In this document: positions 1 through 13,900 of the stretch, piece by piece
Position numbering within the stretch: position 1 is the first letter of the stretch
Layout: every line of letters starts with the position of its first letter
NCBI GenBank assembly: GCA_008694505.1
Contig: VZDJ01000034.1
Coordinates: 1,472,534-1,536,533 of the forward strand
Source of the DNA: Cyanoderma ruficeps
Taxonomy: Eukaryota; Chordata; Aves; Passeriformes; Timaliidae
Length of the DNA stretch: 64,000 bases
Reading direction: 5' to 3'
Notes under the pieces: generated by a model
The model's database searches: none
What the model was told of the DNA's origin: nothing
Seen by the model: only the letters and a program-made list of their open reading frames with translations
Position numbers and translations under genes: made by a program

Positions 1-1818
1 TCTGCAGGCAGCTCAGTGCTTGCAGTCTAATGATATCCTCTAATGGAAAGAGGAGAGAAACTCCTAAAACTGAAACACATCCAAGAATCAGACAAACTCT
101 TCATACAATTCAAAGTGAGTCTAAGTGCCTTCTCCACCTATTCTTGGTTTAAGTCTCAACACGGAGATGGTTGAAAACCAAATGGTTGCAAAGATATTTT
201 TGTTATTGCCCTTTTTCTTTTCCTTGCATGTATTGCTTTTGGAGGCTGGCACCTCTAAACTGGTTTTCTGCCAGAAAATGCAGCACTAACTGCTGTGCTG
301 CTTGTGCAAGCATTGTCTGGTTCTTGCTTGTCTGATGGGAGAGGCACAACACTGTCAGAAGAGCGTGAGTCTGCATTTCAAACATTCAAGGACACTACAG
401 AGATGTAGAATGGTGGAAAGGATCATAACAACTAAATCCATGGTGCTGGATGTAGTGGCCAAGTACAGGGTAACAGTGATGCTCCAAAGTTTCTATTCAG
501 CCAGAGACTGCTTGATTTTGAGGTAAACAAAAGATTTTCCAATGGCAGCAAGGACCTTAGCACCAAAGAAATAGTTTTTTCTCTTTTTCTTTTCTCCCAA
601 GTTGAGGACTGGGAAGTCAGGCAAAGCTTGTTGCCTAACATCCAAACAAACTTCTTCCAATAGACATTTAAAAACTATTAAAAAACACCTATAAAACATT
701 CAAGAACTGTATGTACTGCTTTCAGGACTATAAAAAGCTGCATTCAGACATTACGCTTCCTGCCACTTCACTTTCTCTACCCCAGTGGAATGGTCCTGAG
801 CTTTTCCAGACAGGAATGCAGATGGGAGACTAAAAGCTTTGTCACAGTTTCCCAAACAGCTAAAAAACATACAGCAGGCTTTCATAAGGTGGCAGATTAT
901 AGCAGCGCCAGTAAAGAATTCTGCACAGGGAGAAGTTCTTCCTTCAGGCAGCATTTCACCTTAGTTATGCCCTTTTTTTCTTTTACCACCTTCTCTTGCA
1001 GGAATCACCCACCTCTTTAAACAGTATTCCTGCATGTACTGCTGCATCTGAGGATATTCACTTTTACTGCAGGGATGCCTCTTGTAAGGAAATAGCGTCA
1101 AGTATTTGTCTGATTTAAATTTTCAGAGATACTTTGGATTTTTGGTGTTTAGAGTTGGCACAAACTTCTCTTTCAATATAGGAAAATCAACATTGCTAAA
1201 GGTCTCTTCTGAAAGGTCACGGTTAAACATAGCATCATTTAGACTGGAAAAGACCTTTATGATTATAAAGTCCAACCATAAACCTAACACTGCCAATTCC
1301 ACCACTAAGTAATGTCCCTAAATGTTACCAATCAGCTGGAAATGTTCTTGTAAGAGATCCAAAAGGAACAGGATAATCTTTAATTTTACAAGCATATGAA
1401 TTCTCTGACCAGTTTTCCAATACTTGGAGAAAATTCACTTCTTAAAATGCAGCCAGCCAGGTAAGAAGTTCAAACCAGCCTGATCTAAACCAGTATTTCC
1501 AGATGTAATCCAATTGAGATAAGCAACCTTGGGGATCTGACTAGTGTCTCTCTTCTGTACATATCTATTTCAAGGCTTTGTTCATCTTTTTGAAGTGTCA
1601 CATGAGCAGAGACCTCAGGAACATTAACCTGACAAAAAAATAGAAGTCCAAACCAAAACCCCAGGCAACCAGGACAAGCACAAAGGGGATGGAGCACGCA
1701 GCCATGTCAGCATGGAAAGAGACATGGAAAGATTGGCTGAGCCACCACACTGACTCAAAAGGAAGCTGTTCATGCCAGCCCATCAGCAGCTCCATCCTTG
1801 ACCTTCACATGGATGTAC
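1..1818. other. MTOR intron 34 (partial)
   Basis: This is non-coding intron sequence. Neither strand carries an exon matching the next mTOR peptide. Apart from a CR1-like fragment near 1,229-1,323, nothing recognisable is present. The short open frames look like chance. Confidence 0.8.
1229..1323 (-). mobile_element. CR1-like repeat fragment
   Basis: The text runs from catttagactggaaaagacc to aatgtccctaa, with 'agtccaacc' in between. It resembles the reverse complement of the widespread bird repeat tail seen in CR1 LINE 3' regions. It is short and diverged, and family assignment is by memory only. Confidence 0.6.
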
Positions 1819-1926
1819 CTGCAGCCTTTCCCACCAGATCTGGCGGATGATCTCACGGCGCTCTGGTACAAGTTTATACTGGATAACCTCTTCCAGCTCT
1901 GACAGCATCTGGCAGGATACCATGGC
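1819..1926 (-). CDS. MTOR: MTOR exon 34 (residues 1575-1610), last exon inside the window
   Basis: The acceptor is CCTTCAG|GCCATG and the donor CTGCAG|GTACAT. It encodes [20 protein letters not shown] through RQIWWERLQ. Positions 1-1818 are intron 34; the next exon lies beyond the left edge. Confidence 0.94.
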
Positions 1927-4900
1927 CTGAAGGAAAAAAATCACATTCCATCCCAATCACTACAGAACCAATCTATAATTAAGGAACAGTATTTTGGCAT
2001 TGAAATCTTAAGTACGTAGGCTGCCCAACAGATAGGTACCAACTGCTATACACTGGTACCCAGAGGACCTGCTGATTCAAACTCCCTAAAAGTCAAATTT
2101 TATTTCTTTTGGGGTGGGGGTGGGTGGACCTCACTTCAGTTTTAGTTTGTCCCAAAGCTGCTCCAGCAAAGTTGTATTTCTTATCTGACACAAGCCATTT
2201 AGCTTGTGGGCCTACATAGGTCTTAGGCTTGAGACAAGCACTACTGTGAAGTTTAATGCAACTTTTAGAGACAGTGTGAAGCAGCAATGAAGGGAAAGAA
2301 GATTGAGAGCTACACTTACCCCATAGGCTCGACTGTAACTCTCTCCTGCCATGGCAGTCAGCTCAGCATCCAGCAGGTCTCTGGCTTTGTCAATGCACTG
2401 AAATAGAACAAGATATTGGGGCAAAGGTAGTGTGCTTCATCCAGAGTCAACTGCTGAAGCTGCTGTTCAGCTGTTCCACCTCATGAACAAAGCTGGCATC
2501 GTTCTCACTCTCCAACAAGAACTAGGAAAGGATCTTATAAACAGAAAGATTTGACAGGAAAACAGTATCCAGGGCACATATAAGGGAAGTCAGGGGAGCT
2601 TCATTCATCACCTGCACAGTTTGAAGTTTGTCTTCCTAGAAAATCAAAGTTTGCAGTATTTCTAATCCTACTGTGATTTGTAGAGATTACCATTAACAAC
2701 ATTTGTAGAGCAAAAGTTCACATTTTAGTGCAAGAGCGTTGGTTATAAATAAGAGTCTCAAGAAATATCTCTTGATACCACAGAATGAAAGAAAATAGCT
2801 TTCACTGTTTTATATAACCCAACAGGATTTTATGAATTTTACAGGACAGCAAATTCCATTTCTCATCCTCAAACTAAGACAGGCTCTTCAAGCATGAAAT
2901 AAATCCTGCTCTAGTTCTAGCCATTATATAATCTCTCACCTATAGCTTTTCCTGTTCAAAATGTTAAAGGTTAATCACAAACTCTACCCTTTTGAATGCC
3001 TGGTTAACTTTACTGTGCACATCATCCAAAAATCTATGTACGGGTTTTGACAGCACAGATTGAATTACTCCTTTATCTAAGCTGGCAAGCCAGCACAGAA
3101 TTCTCAGAAATAGGACTCGAGCTTCCTTGGAAAGTAAACAACACGTTTTGCATCTACAGAGTCACTCTGCAAATCTCCTCTGTGAAAAACAAGCACAAAA
3201 TACAGCTCTATTTAATAGACTCATTCCTTGACTTGGTATCTCAATCTAAGATTTGAGATTTTGATTTGATTTTTTCAGTGCTACCAGAATAATTGAGATT
3301 ATTGTACATGATATATATGAGCACTTCACTGAAAAAGCTGCAAGAGCCAGAAGTGCACAAAAAATCCATTAGGAATCTTACAGGTGTCTCAGGCACTCCC
3401 AGCAATTTACAATCAGTGCCTTGTAGAACAGAACCTCTGCTGAGATAATCCCTGTACCCTGCCTGTCTAAAAAACAGGTACAGAAGTAAAAAATGCCAAA
3501 AAGTGACTAAGGTACTCATGTTCTACAGCACTGGACCACTACTATCTGTCAATACACTCATTGCTGTCTCTGGAAATACAAGGTAACATCTATCACCCAT
3601 GTCTAATATATCCATGGAAAAAACATTATTGGGCAATTCCTATGTTATAGCCAACTGCTTTACTACAGGTTGTTTTTCCACGAAACTCTGTAGCCTAGAA
3701 CATCTTAAACCAGGTTTTGGGATACCAACAAGGAAGATAATTACTTGCTGAGCTAGTGAGAAAAGGTCTTGATGCAGTGCCAGTACAGCCCTGTAGAAAG
3801 CACCATCATGGGTGTCCCTGGGGATCATGCAGGTATATTCTTCCATGCTGTCCCACTGACCTGCAGAGACACAGATATCCTCATAACACAACAGCTTTCT
3901 CTGCAATGTGGGAACACAACACAACTATCATGTGGTGCTTAGACATCAGTGCCTAGGCCTGAGTGCTGTGTGCTACTTCTGCATTTAAGTCAGCTCTCCA
4001 AAAGCTTGTCTTTGGTAGGGACACAATTATAAACATACACAGAGCTACAGACAAGAAAAACATAGGCATTTTCCTTCTAGACAAACTGTTATCTTTGTGG
4101 AAAAAGTTCTTTCGTTCTTCGTGATGAAACAATTAAAATTCTGACACTTCCAGAACATTTGAATAAATTATTGCCCTACAAACCAAAAGATGAATTTTTC
4201 TCAGCAAAGGCTGGCAGAGAGCAGGTGATTCATCAGCTTCTCTAGTAAGTATCTCACTAACAACACGAATGGACATTTGGACCACTACTATTCCACTTAA
4301 GATTGTCTACTCAGCAGACACGGCCTCTAAAATGCTCAACAAATACTGTTCTCATTGTAAATAAGAGTCTGCCACAAATCTGAGAAAGTTTTCCTATCTC
4401 ATTTCCAGCCTGAGCTCTGTTCAGTGTAAAACCATGCAAAAGTGAGCATTTAAGCAACTCATCATCTGCTCAGACCACACTGGGAGACTTGATGTAAATG
4501 CAGATTTTCCAAAGGACTTCAATATGTAATGACAGTTACTTCATCTCCCAGTGTAAATAATGTGGATCTTTGATGTGGCTGTTTCCTGTATTCTGTAGCT
4601 CTGATGTAAGTTAAAACTATCTGTGCTTGCACCTCATGGCTGTCACACACCAGCACAGGAGGATACATTACCTAGACCCCAAGCAGCAGCAGCAGCCATC
4701 CTGGCCATCTTAGCTTGAGTTTCATCATTCACCTGGGTCCACTTTTCACAGCATTGCTGGTGGAGCTGCCCCCTAAGAAGAATCCACAATTTCTGATCAG
4801 CAAAAAGCCTCTTCCAAGAATTCTGCCTCATTAAACAACCACTTATCACTGATAAGACAACAACCAGCCCCATATTCTTTTTATACTGAGTGGAGAACAG

Positions 4901-7900
4901 GATTTGACTCCTCTGACCAGCTCAACCATGCTAGCCTGATATAAATATTCTATATTTACAAATATCATAATATATTTTTCATCAGGAAATAATTTTAACA
5001 CTAAGTTTTGAAAATTCACATCCAAAGAGAAGTTTGCATCTGTCCCTCAGCAGCTGTTAAAGCCTGCTTTAAAACTGGACTGATAATGCCCATCTATAAA
5101 TACAGAAAAAAAATTCTCAAGAAAATAAACAAACCACCACCAAAAAAGGATGCTTAGAATTTTTGCAAGTGTCAGCAGAAGAAACATATGATCTGGATAG
5201 CTTGGGCATGGCTCCTTCTAGCAAACATTTTGAACTAACACACCAAGTCTGAAGACAAAGACTGCAGGATGAATGTTGCTGTAACCTCATATGAAGACTT
5301 GTCATGGCAAGATCTCAGAGGGCATCTGAATCTTTCATCTCCAGTGGAGAGGAAACATCAGGATTTTTCATATTATTCCTTTCAAATTAACTGTGAATGC
5401 TGCACTAATCAAACCAATTACCCTGGGTGTTGCAGTTCCAGGACTGCTCAGGCTGGATACTCTGTAGCAGTGAAACAGCTGCCAACTGTGAGGGAGAACA
5501 ACTTGCCTCCCCTACTGTCATTCTCTCCCTTCCCAAAAAGGAAGATGAGTTAGTCAAACAGAACCAACGCTGCCACAGACAAGATAGTCATTCTGACAGC
5601 TTAATGGCCCAGGAGGGGAAAAAAAACCAAACCCAAAGAAATGAAAAACCAAGCCAAACCTAGCAACAGCAGTAAATCAGGACCTCACAGATGCTGATAA
5701 AACATTTATGGGTCCTACAGGAATAACTACATGAGGAGACAAATGGCTAAGAATGTTTTGGCTGCACTCTCAAAATATCACAGCAGAGTACTGAAACAGT
5801 GATACTACACAATATAATTCTAGATTATCTGCCTCATCCTGTCAAGCAGGCTCCAGCAGCACCATCAGTCAAGCTGAATGCTACTGAAGAGAATCAGCAG
5901 CCAAACTATGGAATCCTCAGCCTCAGGATGACATCTCTAGAGTCAGCTGCAAGGCAGCAGACAGCACCTCACAAAAGCACTTCTAAATTGTAAAAGCACT
6001 TGCACAGAGCTGGAGCCCAGTTCCACAGGAGAACTTGGAGGCTCTGATTGCTCTCGTCACTACAGACTATCAGTAGACCCACGATACCTCACTCCAACAG
6101 CAGAAAATTGTCCTTTTGTTGTTCCATAGATTTGTTGCTGATACATAAATAAGTAGGAGATTGAGAAAGGACACTTAACACAAATACACATCCTGCAGGA
6201 GGGAAAAAATTCTTCAAATCTCTGATGAGAACTGCCTACTTGTACAAAAGCTGACTGAGGAATGCTCAGGAAGAGGATCTATTTTCCCTGCTGGAAAAGC
6301 TACACCCTATATGTCTCACCCTCGTTCAGAAACAAAAAAGGGCAGAAAAATGCTGCCAGAAGTAGGTTTCTCAAACAGTTCTGCTTCTACCAGTAAAATG
6401 ACTTTAGTGAAGAGGAATCTCCTTGCTGTGGTGCCATCCCCTGGGTTCACGTCAGGACCCATCAGGAGAGAGCTTGTCACATGCAAAGTTAAGTAAAAAG
6501 GCGGAACCTGGCTGAACCCACACCTGCCCCTGGGTAGAGCTGCACGCCACAGTGAGCAGCGTGCCTTCTCCAATTATCTTCTTGGAATTGAACAGCCAGA
6601 AAAAACAGAAGCCCCCAGTTAAGTAGCAAGCTGTAAGTCACCAGCAGCTCACCCTCTCACAAACACTGATTTGAATCAGTTACGTGTTGACAACAGACAT
6701 TTGACACAAAAGTTGAAATACTAAATGTCCACAAAGACAAGCCTTAAGAAATAAGAAATGCTGAAAAAGACTAATAAGGAAAACCTCATCCTTCTACAAG
6801 ACATAGGTCTGACACTGAATAAATACGGCAATCTCGCATGTTCTAATCAGAGTTTAAAAAGAAGGGTCACAATGAGCTCCTTTTATGACTGTTCCTGACA
6901 AGTTCTGATCACTTAATGTTTCCTCTATCTACAGTGTCTTTCTCTGTTATAAATGGGGTTGACCTGATTAGATTGCAGATTCTCTTCCAGAGAGACCTTA
7001 ACTCACCAGATGGCCAGTCCCAAGAGGCTTAGAGATGTTATTACCAATTCTGACTTCGATGAACAAAGCGAGATGCCACACAAATACTCCAAGTAAGCAG
7101 GAGTAAATAGGAATTCAGGCAAAAAATTTGCACCTAAATGACAGCATCCAGAGAACAGAGAGACACCATTTTCCTCAATCTCCAGGCATTCCCCTCTTAC
7201 CATTCACCAAGTGCTTCCAAGCAACGCATCCGTCCCAGCATCAGCTCAGGATCATCTTTGTTTGTGTCCATCTTCTTGTCATAGGCCACCAGAGCATCTT
7301 CCCATTCATGAAGCTTTTCATACCAGGTAGCTTGAATTTCCTAGGACAAGGGAAAAAGAAGTAAAAATAAAAAGCAGGATTAACACTGATCATTCTGTAT
7401 TAACTACCGCAGCTTTTCCTAAAAAATTCTGTGTCTGTGCTGGTCACTTCACCCTTTTATCATTTTAGATATCCTCATGGACTTCTGTGATACAGAGGAA
7501 AGCCTTGAGCTAGCGTGAAAACTGGAATCCTGGCATTGCTCCACCTGCCCAGAAATGAAGTCAGGTTTACCAGAAGGATTAGTCCAACATCACCCCCTTA
7601 CTCAGAGCCACTGAAATACCAGCTCAGCAGCTGGTGCTTTTCTTTTTGGAGAGGCAGAATGAGTGGAAGAGGAAAAAGGGTAAATCCGTAACATATTCCA
7701 CTTCCCGTTGTTGCACATACTTGCATTCAAACAAGAAAAACAGCCTTGCGTTCAGGAATGGGATGACTAAGTAGGAAAAAAGCCCAAACTTTGCATCTGC
7801 ATCTGGCTACTGCCAGGCAATTATTTAATGCAGCAGCCAGTATGAAGTTGGGGCTCAATCACACCCTTCACAAAGGGAGGCAATGGTTTGCAACAAAGAC

Positions 7901-10900
7901 ATTAAAAGTTATCCAAGCAGGGATCCTTATCAACTAAACACTTTTCTTCAGTCTTTCCAGATTTTGTTTCTCATTTCTAAGAAACAAAATGCCTTAATAT
8001 ATTTCCGTACTTTTCTCTGCCAGTGTTTTCCTGCTCATTCCTTGGCAGCTCCTGTCTTGACTTAGGCTGCAGAGCAGATTCTTTTCCCAGACCTGTGGGC
8101 AGGGTCACTATAAACCACGATTTGCATGCCAGGTCTTCCACTTAGCCCTTTAACTTCTCAGCTAAGTCATATTTCAATTAAGTCCCTGAAAGTAGAGCTC
8201 ACAGCTCCTTTTTAATTTCCCCACATTGCCAATTCTGGCAAACTCTGTGCTTTGAACTACATTTACTGCTAGACTGTATTGCTGCTAAGGAGTGAAGTCA
8301 GAATTAGGTAATGCAGAGCTTTGCTCAATCCACCCAAGGAATTACAAGAAGCTGCAAAGATGTTCTGAAGTCTGTACTTCTCCCAGAAAGGACTTAGTTT
8401 CCAGTCTAGGTCAAAACCACATATAATCCTACACGAGAGGATTTCCACCATTTTGTGCTTATACCTGGTTCCCACTTTCTAGTGGTTACTACTTAGAGAG
8501 GCTGGTCTACTGTGTTTCCATGGCTGCCTTCCTTTTCCTAATCATCCTAAAACACTGCAACAATTACCACTGCAAAACCATCCTTTTACCAACAGAACTG
8601 TCAGGAGAGCATAGGTGGTTTGGTCCTTAAACACAAATTAAATGACTCATAAAATGAGAAGAAATAATAAAAGGTACATCATTCTGAGAAAGACACAGAA
8701 CAAATACATAATGGGGTTATTTGATTTTAGTGACCAGTCTAAATTGCAAGGGACTGGTTAACTTGCTATTCTAAATAATTCCTGTGAACACTTTTGAGAG
8801 AGACTAGAGGTTAACTTCCATTAAATCCTTACCTGGAAGGTGTTGATGCAGTTTCTCAAATCCTTCAAGCTTAGAACAGGAACTTACTCCCTCCCTTCCC
8901 AGCTTATCCTAAATAAAAGGACTTATGTTGTCAAGTTGCCTGTTGCTCACAGCTGCATTTAGTATCAGTAGCAGCTGCAAAATTCTCCTCCAAATCAGGT
9001 TCTTGCAGCCCTCCCTGTACCCAGCATTTGCTGCAAAGTGAACATCCCTGTAGGCAGCAAGACCCTTCTTTATGAACAATGAAATATTATAAGCAGGGAT
9101 AGAACCTCGATGTGATTGATGGAGAAAACACACCACCACCCACCGAAAAACTGACTACAGAAACCATCAAAACGTAAGACATGAAGAAGGAGATTATCCA
9201 GCAGGACTCACCAGCTCCCCAAAGTGCTTCATGGCATATTCCAGCACCCCAGCAGCTGCTTCTGGCTGTTGGAGTTTATTGTTAATGCTGGAAAGGCAGG
9301 GAAAGAAAGATGATTTAACACAATTGGCATATTAGGAGTTGCTGGAAGCTTCTACTTGATAATATCAAGCTCTATCATTTAGAAATACCAATGGAACACT
9401 CTTTTTGTTTAGACTTCCACTTGAACAATTAAACTACATAAGGTACACAATGACCATAGGTTTTCAAAACAGTAGGTGCACTATTTATAATTCTCTGCAC
9501 CTAGTCTGAAGACTTGTTACACAAAACAGAGATGGTATATGATTATCAATTCTGTGTAACAGCCTGCATGGCGAGAAGAATAGTTGTCAATAATTTTAAA
9601 GGTGTGATTTTTCAAACACCTGCACTTAAGAGCTTTACAGTCCTAACTTTTTTCTGCCCATTCTCTTAAACAGACCACCAACTCCTCTAAAAATCAGAGC
9701 AGAGATTAATGATTTCTATTTCACATTGGTTTTCTTATTTTACTATCAGAAATGGGGTACTCAGTGAGTAGCACTACTCCTAACCCCCAATTTAATGAGG
9801 AAATTAACTTTTTATTAGGCTTCTGCTATTTTATGAAGCTTGTCTATGAACAGCCTCTGGTTCATCGCCCTCCTCTTTCCCTACAACTCTGGAGAACCAG
9901 AAGTGGAAATTGTTCAAAGCAACATCACAACACCTGAGCACCTATAACACATCCTACAGCCCAATATTAACGTTAGTTAATGTTTGGAATGGAAACAGCA
10001 TAATCAACAAAGCAAAACATGGCAACAGAGAGCAGTGCAAAGAGACTCTCAGTGGTCTTTGAATAGAACCACAGCCACAGGCAGCTCTCAGAAATGCTCT
10101 TTCTTGCCTGCCATCATGAATGGCTGTTCCATTAAGGGGGAATGATTTCCCCCTTAAAAGAGGGCAGGGGATCAGTAAGAGAAGCAAATCTAAAGTATTA
10201 AAGGGAGCAATACACAGACAAAAAAAGGGAAATTTTTCAAAGGAATGGTACATTTGTTCTGTCTCTAGAAGCCTCCTTACTTTACAAGTAAAAAATCAAG
10301 CTCCCAGACATACTCTGGATACCTATGAAGGTTAAGTAAAATACTCTTGGAAAACAGGCCTTTAGGCTGGTTGAGCTAAAATCAGATTTAGCCAGACTAA
10401 GAATACTCCATAATCACAGTTCAATATGACTGGCACCCAACAATGGAAGCACTTGAAACAACCCCATGCTATTTTTTTTAACAAGATAGTCAAAGATCAC
10501 ACTGACTCCAGTAGCTTCCCAAGGGAAAGCTTGGCAGCAGCCTTTAAAAAGTGATAAATGGATGTCACATTTCATGACCTGATGATTTAAAGAGCCATTG
10601 GCAGACACATTCCATTAGGTCAGATCGTTAATTTCTTCCAAGTTATCTTTCTGGACAACAGTTCCTGACAAAATTGACAATTTTCTTTTATTATCCAACA
10701 ATTAGCACTGCTCCTCTGCTGCTCTCTGGTGCACTTAATGACTCCTTTTGTTTCTTATTTTCTTGGCTGTCCAAAGCAGAACTAAGTGTCTCAAATCTGC
10801 TTATGGTTAGGTTTAAGCAAAGGGAAGGAAAAGATGGGGCAGGAAAGGAGAAAGACTTTGATTCACAAGAATACACAGCAGTAGTTGTTAATAATCATGA

Positions 10901-13900
10901 ATTACTCTCCTGTAAGAAATTATCTAGAACACAGTGAGCTGTGACAGGTAATTTTGTGCACTAGGATGAGCCTCTGACTGGGATATGCCTCTCCTGGCAG
11001 CTGCTTTTCCCTGTGCTTAGGACCATTTCTGCAAAAGCAGTAAATGCTGTGGCTCCCTGCTCTCAGCCCATTCTGTGTACACACTGTTTTAACCTGGTAC
11101 ATTCAAAACACACATTAAGAAAATACAACGTTCTGTGCTTTCCTTCTCTTTCACCTTCCTTCCACGAAGGCACTGCTCCTTTCCCTGCAGACCTGAGGAA
11201 TCTGTGCTCAGACAGAATCTTCCTAAATTTATAACCCTCTTAAAAGCACTACAGAGCTATTTTCTAGCCACCAATGCCGGAGACTGAACAGAAAGAAAAA
11301 CACTCCAGAAAAGCACCCAGGCACTCAGAAGAGGCCCCCAGGGCTAATATTCCAGCCAGCCAGAGTTGCCAGGGGTTTTCAGCCACAGTGTTGCTGCTGG
11401 AAATCAGGGCAGTTGACTGGATTAGAGTCAAGGGGGTGGATTTCTCCTTCTATCTGGAAAAAGATATTTACAAAATCTCTCTGGATTAAAGGAGAAGGTG
11501 GGAAAACATCTCTCAAGATCTGAGAGCCAATGCTGTTGGCTGACTTGCTGGACAGTAACTTCAGTCTTTGTTTACTGGCAGAGGTCCTTGCAATTATTCC
11601 TAGTTCAGAATAATGTTTAATATATAAAAGTTTAATAAATAAAGTTTAATAATAAAGGAAAAGATCAGTTGTTCTCCATATCCACTGAGGGAAGAACACA
11701 TTCATCAGTATCACCACTATCTCCTACTTAAAGGCTTGGCAGGAGGGCATAAAAGAACATTTTTAGGGCATTTAGAACATTTTAGAAGATTTCAGGTATA
11801 GGTTTGGTAGGTCACAGGTAACATCTCATCTCTCAGGAAAGGCCCAAGTCAGCTCTACTGCCTGCTATGGGCTGGCAGAGCCTTCTAGTACCAATGCTCA
11901 AAGAAAAGATTTCAAAATTATGTGTTTTCAATGCTAACATACTTAACCTAAAATATTCTGAAGCTATTTCAAGACAGAGCTGTCCCATGCTTGCAAGTGG
12001 GAGACCATAGAAATAACAAGATTTCTTAAGTCATATCAACTAGACTTTTATATACTTTGAACTAATGCACTAATTTCAGTGCTCAATACCTACCATTTCA
12101 TTTCATATTTTATTTAATAAACAAAGTGATTAACAAAACAACAACAACAAAAAATCCTTATACTTTCCCTCTAAATGAGCATAAATCAGTTCCAAAACTA
12201 ATTCTTACAAATAAAGTTTGGTATGAGTTCAGCCTACCTGGGCTCACTGTAATTAGATTACGCAGAACAATATAATTTAAACTTCCCCTCCTGTTTATTA
12301 AACAGTATCTCTACTGTAGCCAGAGTAATGTCCAACCCTGACCTATTTGGAGCACTTGATCATGATGAGTGGGATATTAAAATGTAAACAAGCCTTCTGA
12401 TGAAAAACATTACCAGTTGCTATGTCAGTCTGTCCTTACAGAAAGTGACATAACAATTTGTAGGGACAGAGTGACACAGCAATTGCATGTCATTTGGCAA
12501 ACTTCCTACTATAAAAACCTCGGTCAAAAATCTTAAATCTTCAAATTTTATTAGTAGTGAAAGGCTACATAAACTTACTGCTTGATTATTAAGATATCAA
12601 AACTGTAGGTATTACATGTACACTGAGCAAGAATCACAAAAAGAACAATATTTAAGAGAAATATACTCCTATTGCTTGTATATTTTAAAGGTTATTTAAA
12701 CAGAAACCAGACATGAACTGGGAATCAAAACCAACTTTTCTGTCTTCAGTGGGAAGAAAACTCAGGACTTTTCTCCCCAACAAACCCAAGGCACAAATGT
12801 GTAATGTGTACCAGAAATGTCCTCTTTTATACAGTCCTGGGAGCCTTCCAGTCTTCCATGATCTTTGATATTGACAATATTCTCTGTCACTCAGAATATA
12901 TTAAATTTTCAAGAACTCAGAAGCAACCAGACTTTCTCCATCTTCTCATAAAAATTATTAAAAGAAAACCCTTTATTTTAATAGATCCTTTTCAAGCAGT
13001 CCCAAACTTATCCATGAGGGAACACAAACATTTCCTATTGCCAGAATGCATCCCAAATCATAATAGAGAAACTTTATTTTTGCAATAAAGTAGCTTGTAT
13101 GCAGAAATCTAGACAAACTCTTCTTTTTTTCAGTCTCCTCAAGTTTGTTTAGAAAGATTCTCTACATGGCAGATTTTACCAGCCCCAGCCAAGCTTGTTT
13201 TTCCTTCTGAAGAAGTGCTGAGAGCTGCTTCTGGGATTGGAAGGCACTGCTACTTTGTGGAGACTTGGGGGAACAGATAATCCTCTGGCAAAAGGAATTG
13301 GCTCTGATGGCCCTTTTCCCCAATTCCATGATTTATTTGCCTTCAGGCATCCCCCAGTTCTTGACTCAAGAAATCTCAGAAAACAATCTGCAGTCCCCAA
13401 AACAACGCAGAAAACTGTATCGTGCCACTATAAATTATTCCCATTCCAGGAACAAATATGTTTGAGAAACTGATACCAGGAAAGAACTGTTTTCAATAAA
13501 GAGTTGTGATGGTTGAGTGCTTCCAAGCCAGAGCAGCTCCTCCAGCTTCCAGCAAAGAGGAGACACCACATTGCCCACAGGCATCAAAACTGGCCAAATT
13601 CCCAATCTTGATATAAGTGCTTGCAAATCAAATAAAAACATTCATCAGTTTTAAAAGAAAAATCAGTGAAAAATGTTACAATGAATTTCTTAGTCAGCCC
13701 TGGTGCTTAGGCTGCAAAAGGTTTTTTTTATCACCTATTTTTAATTAACCAGAAAGCAGAGAAGAAAAATATTGCTAAGCAGGACATTTATCATAAAAAA
13801 GGTGAAACACAGAAGCAGTTCTTTGTGTATTGGTTATGCAAAGAGGGGACACCTTAAATAAAAAAGAAATCACAAAAGACAGCAGGAAGTCAAAGTGGTT

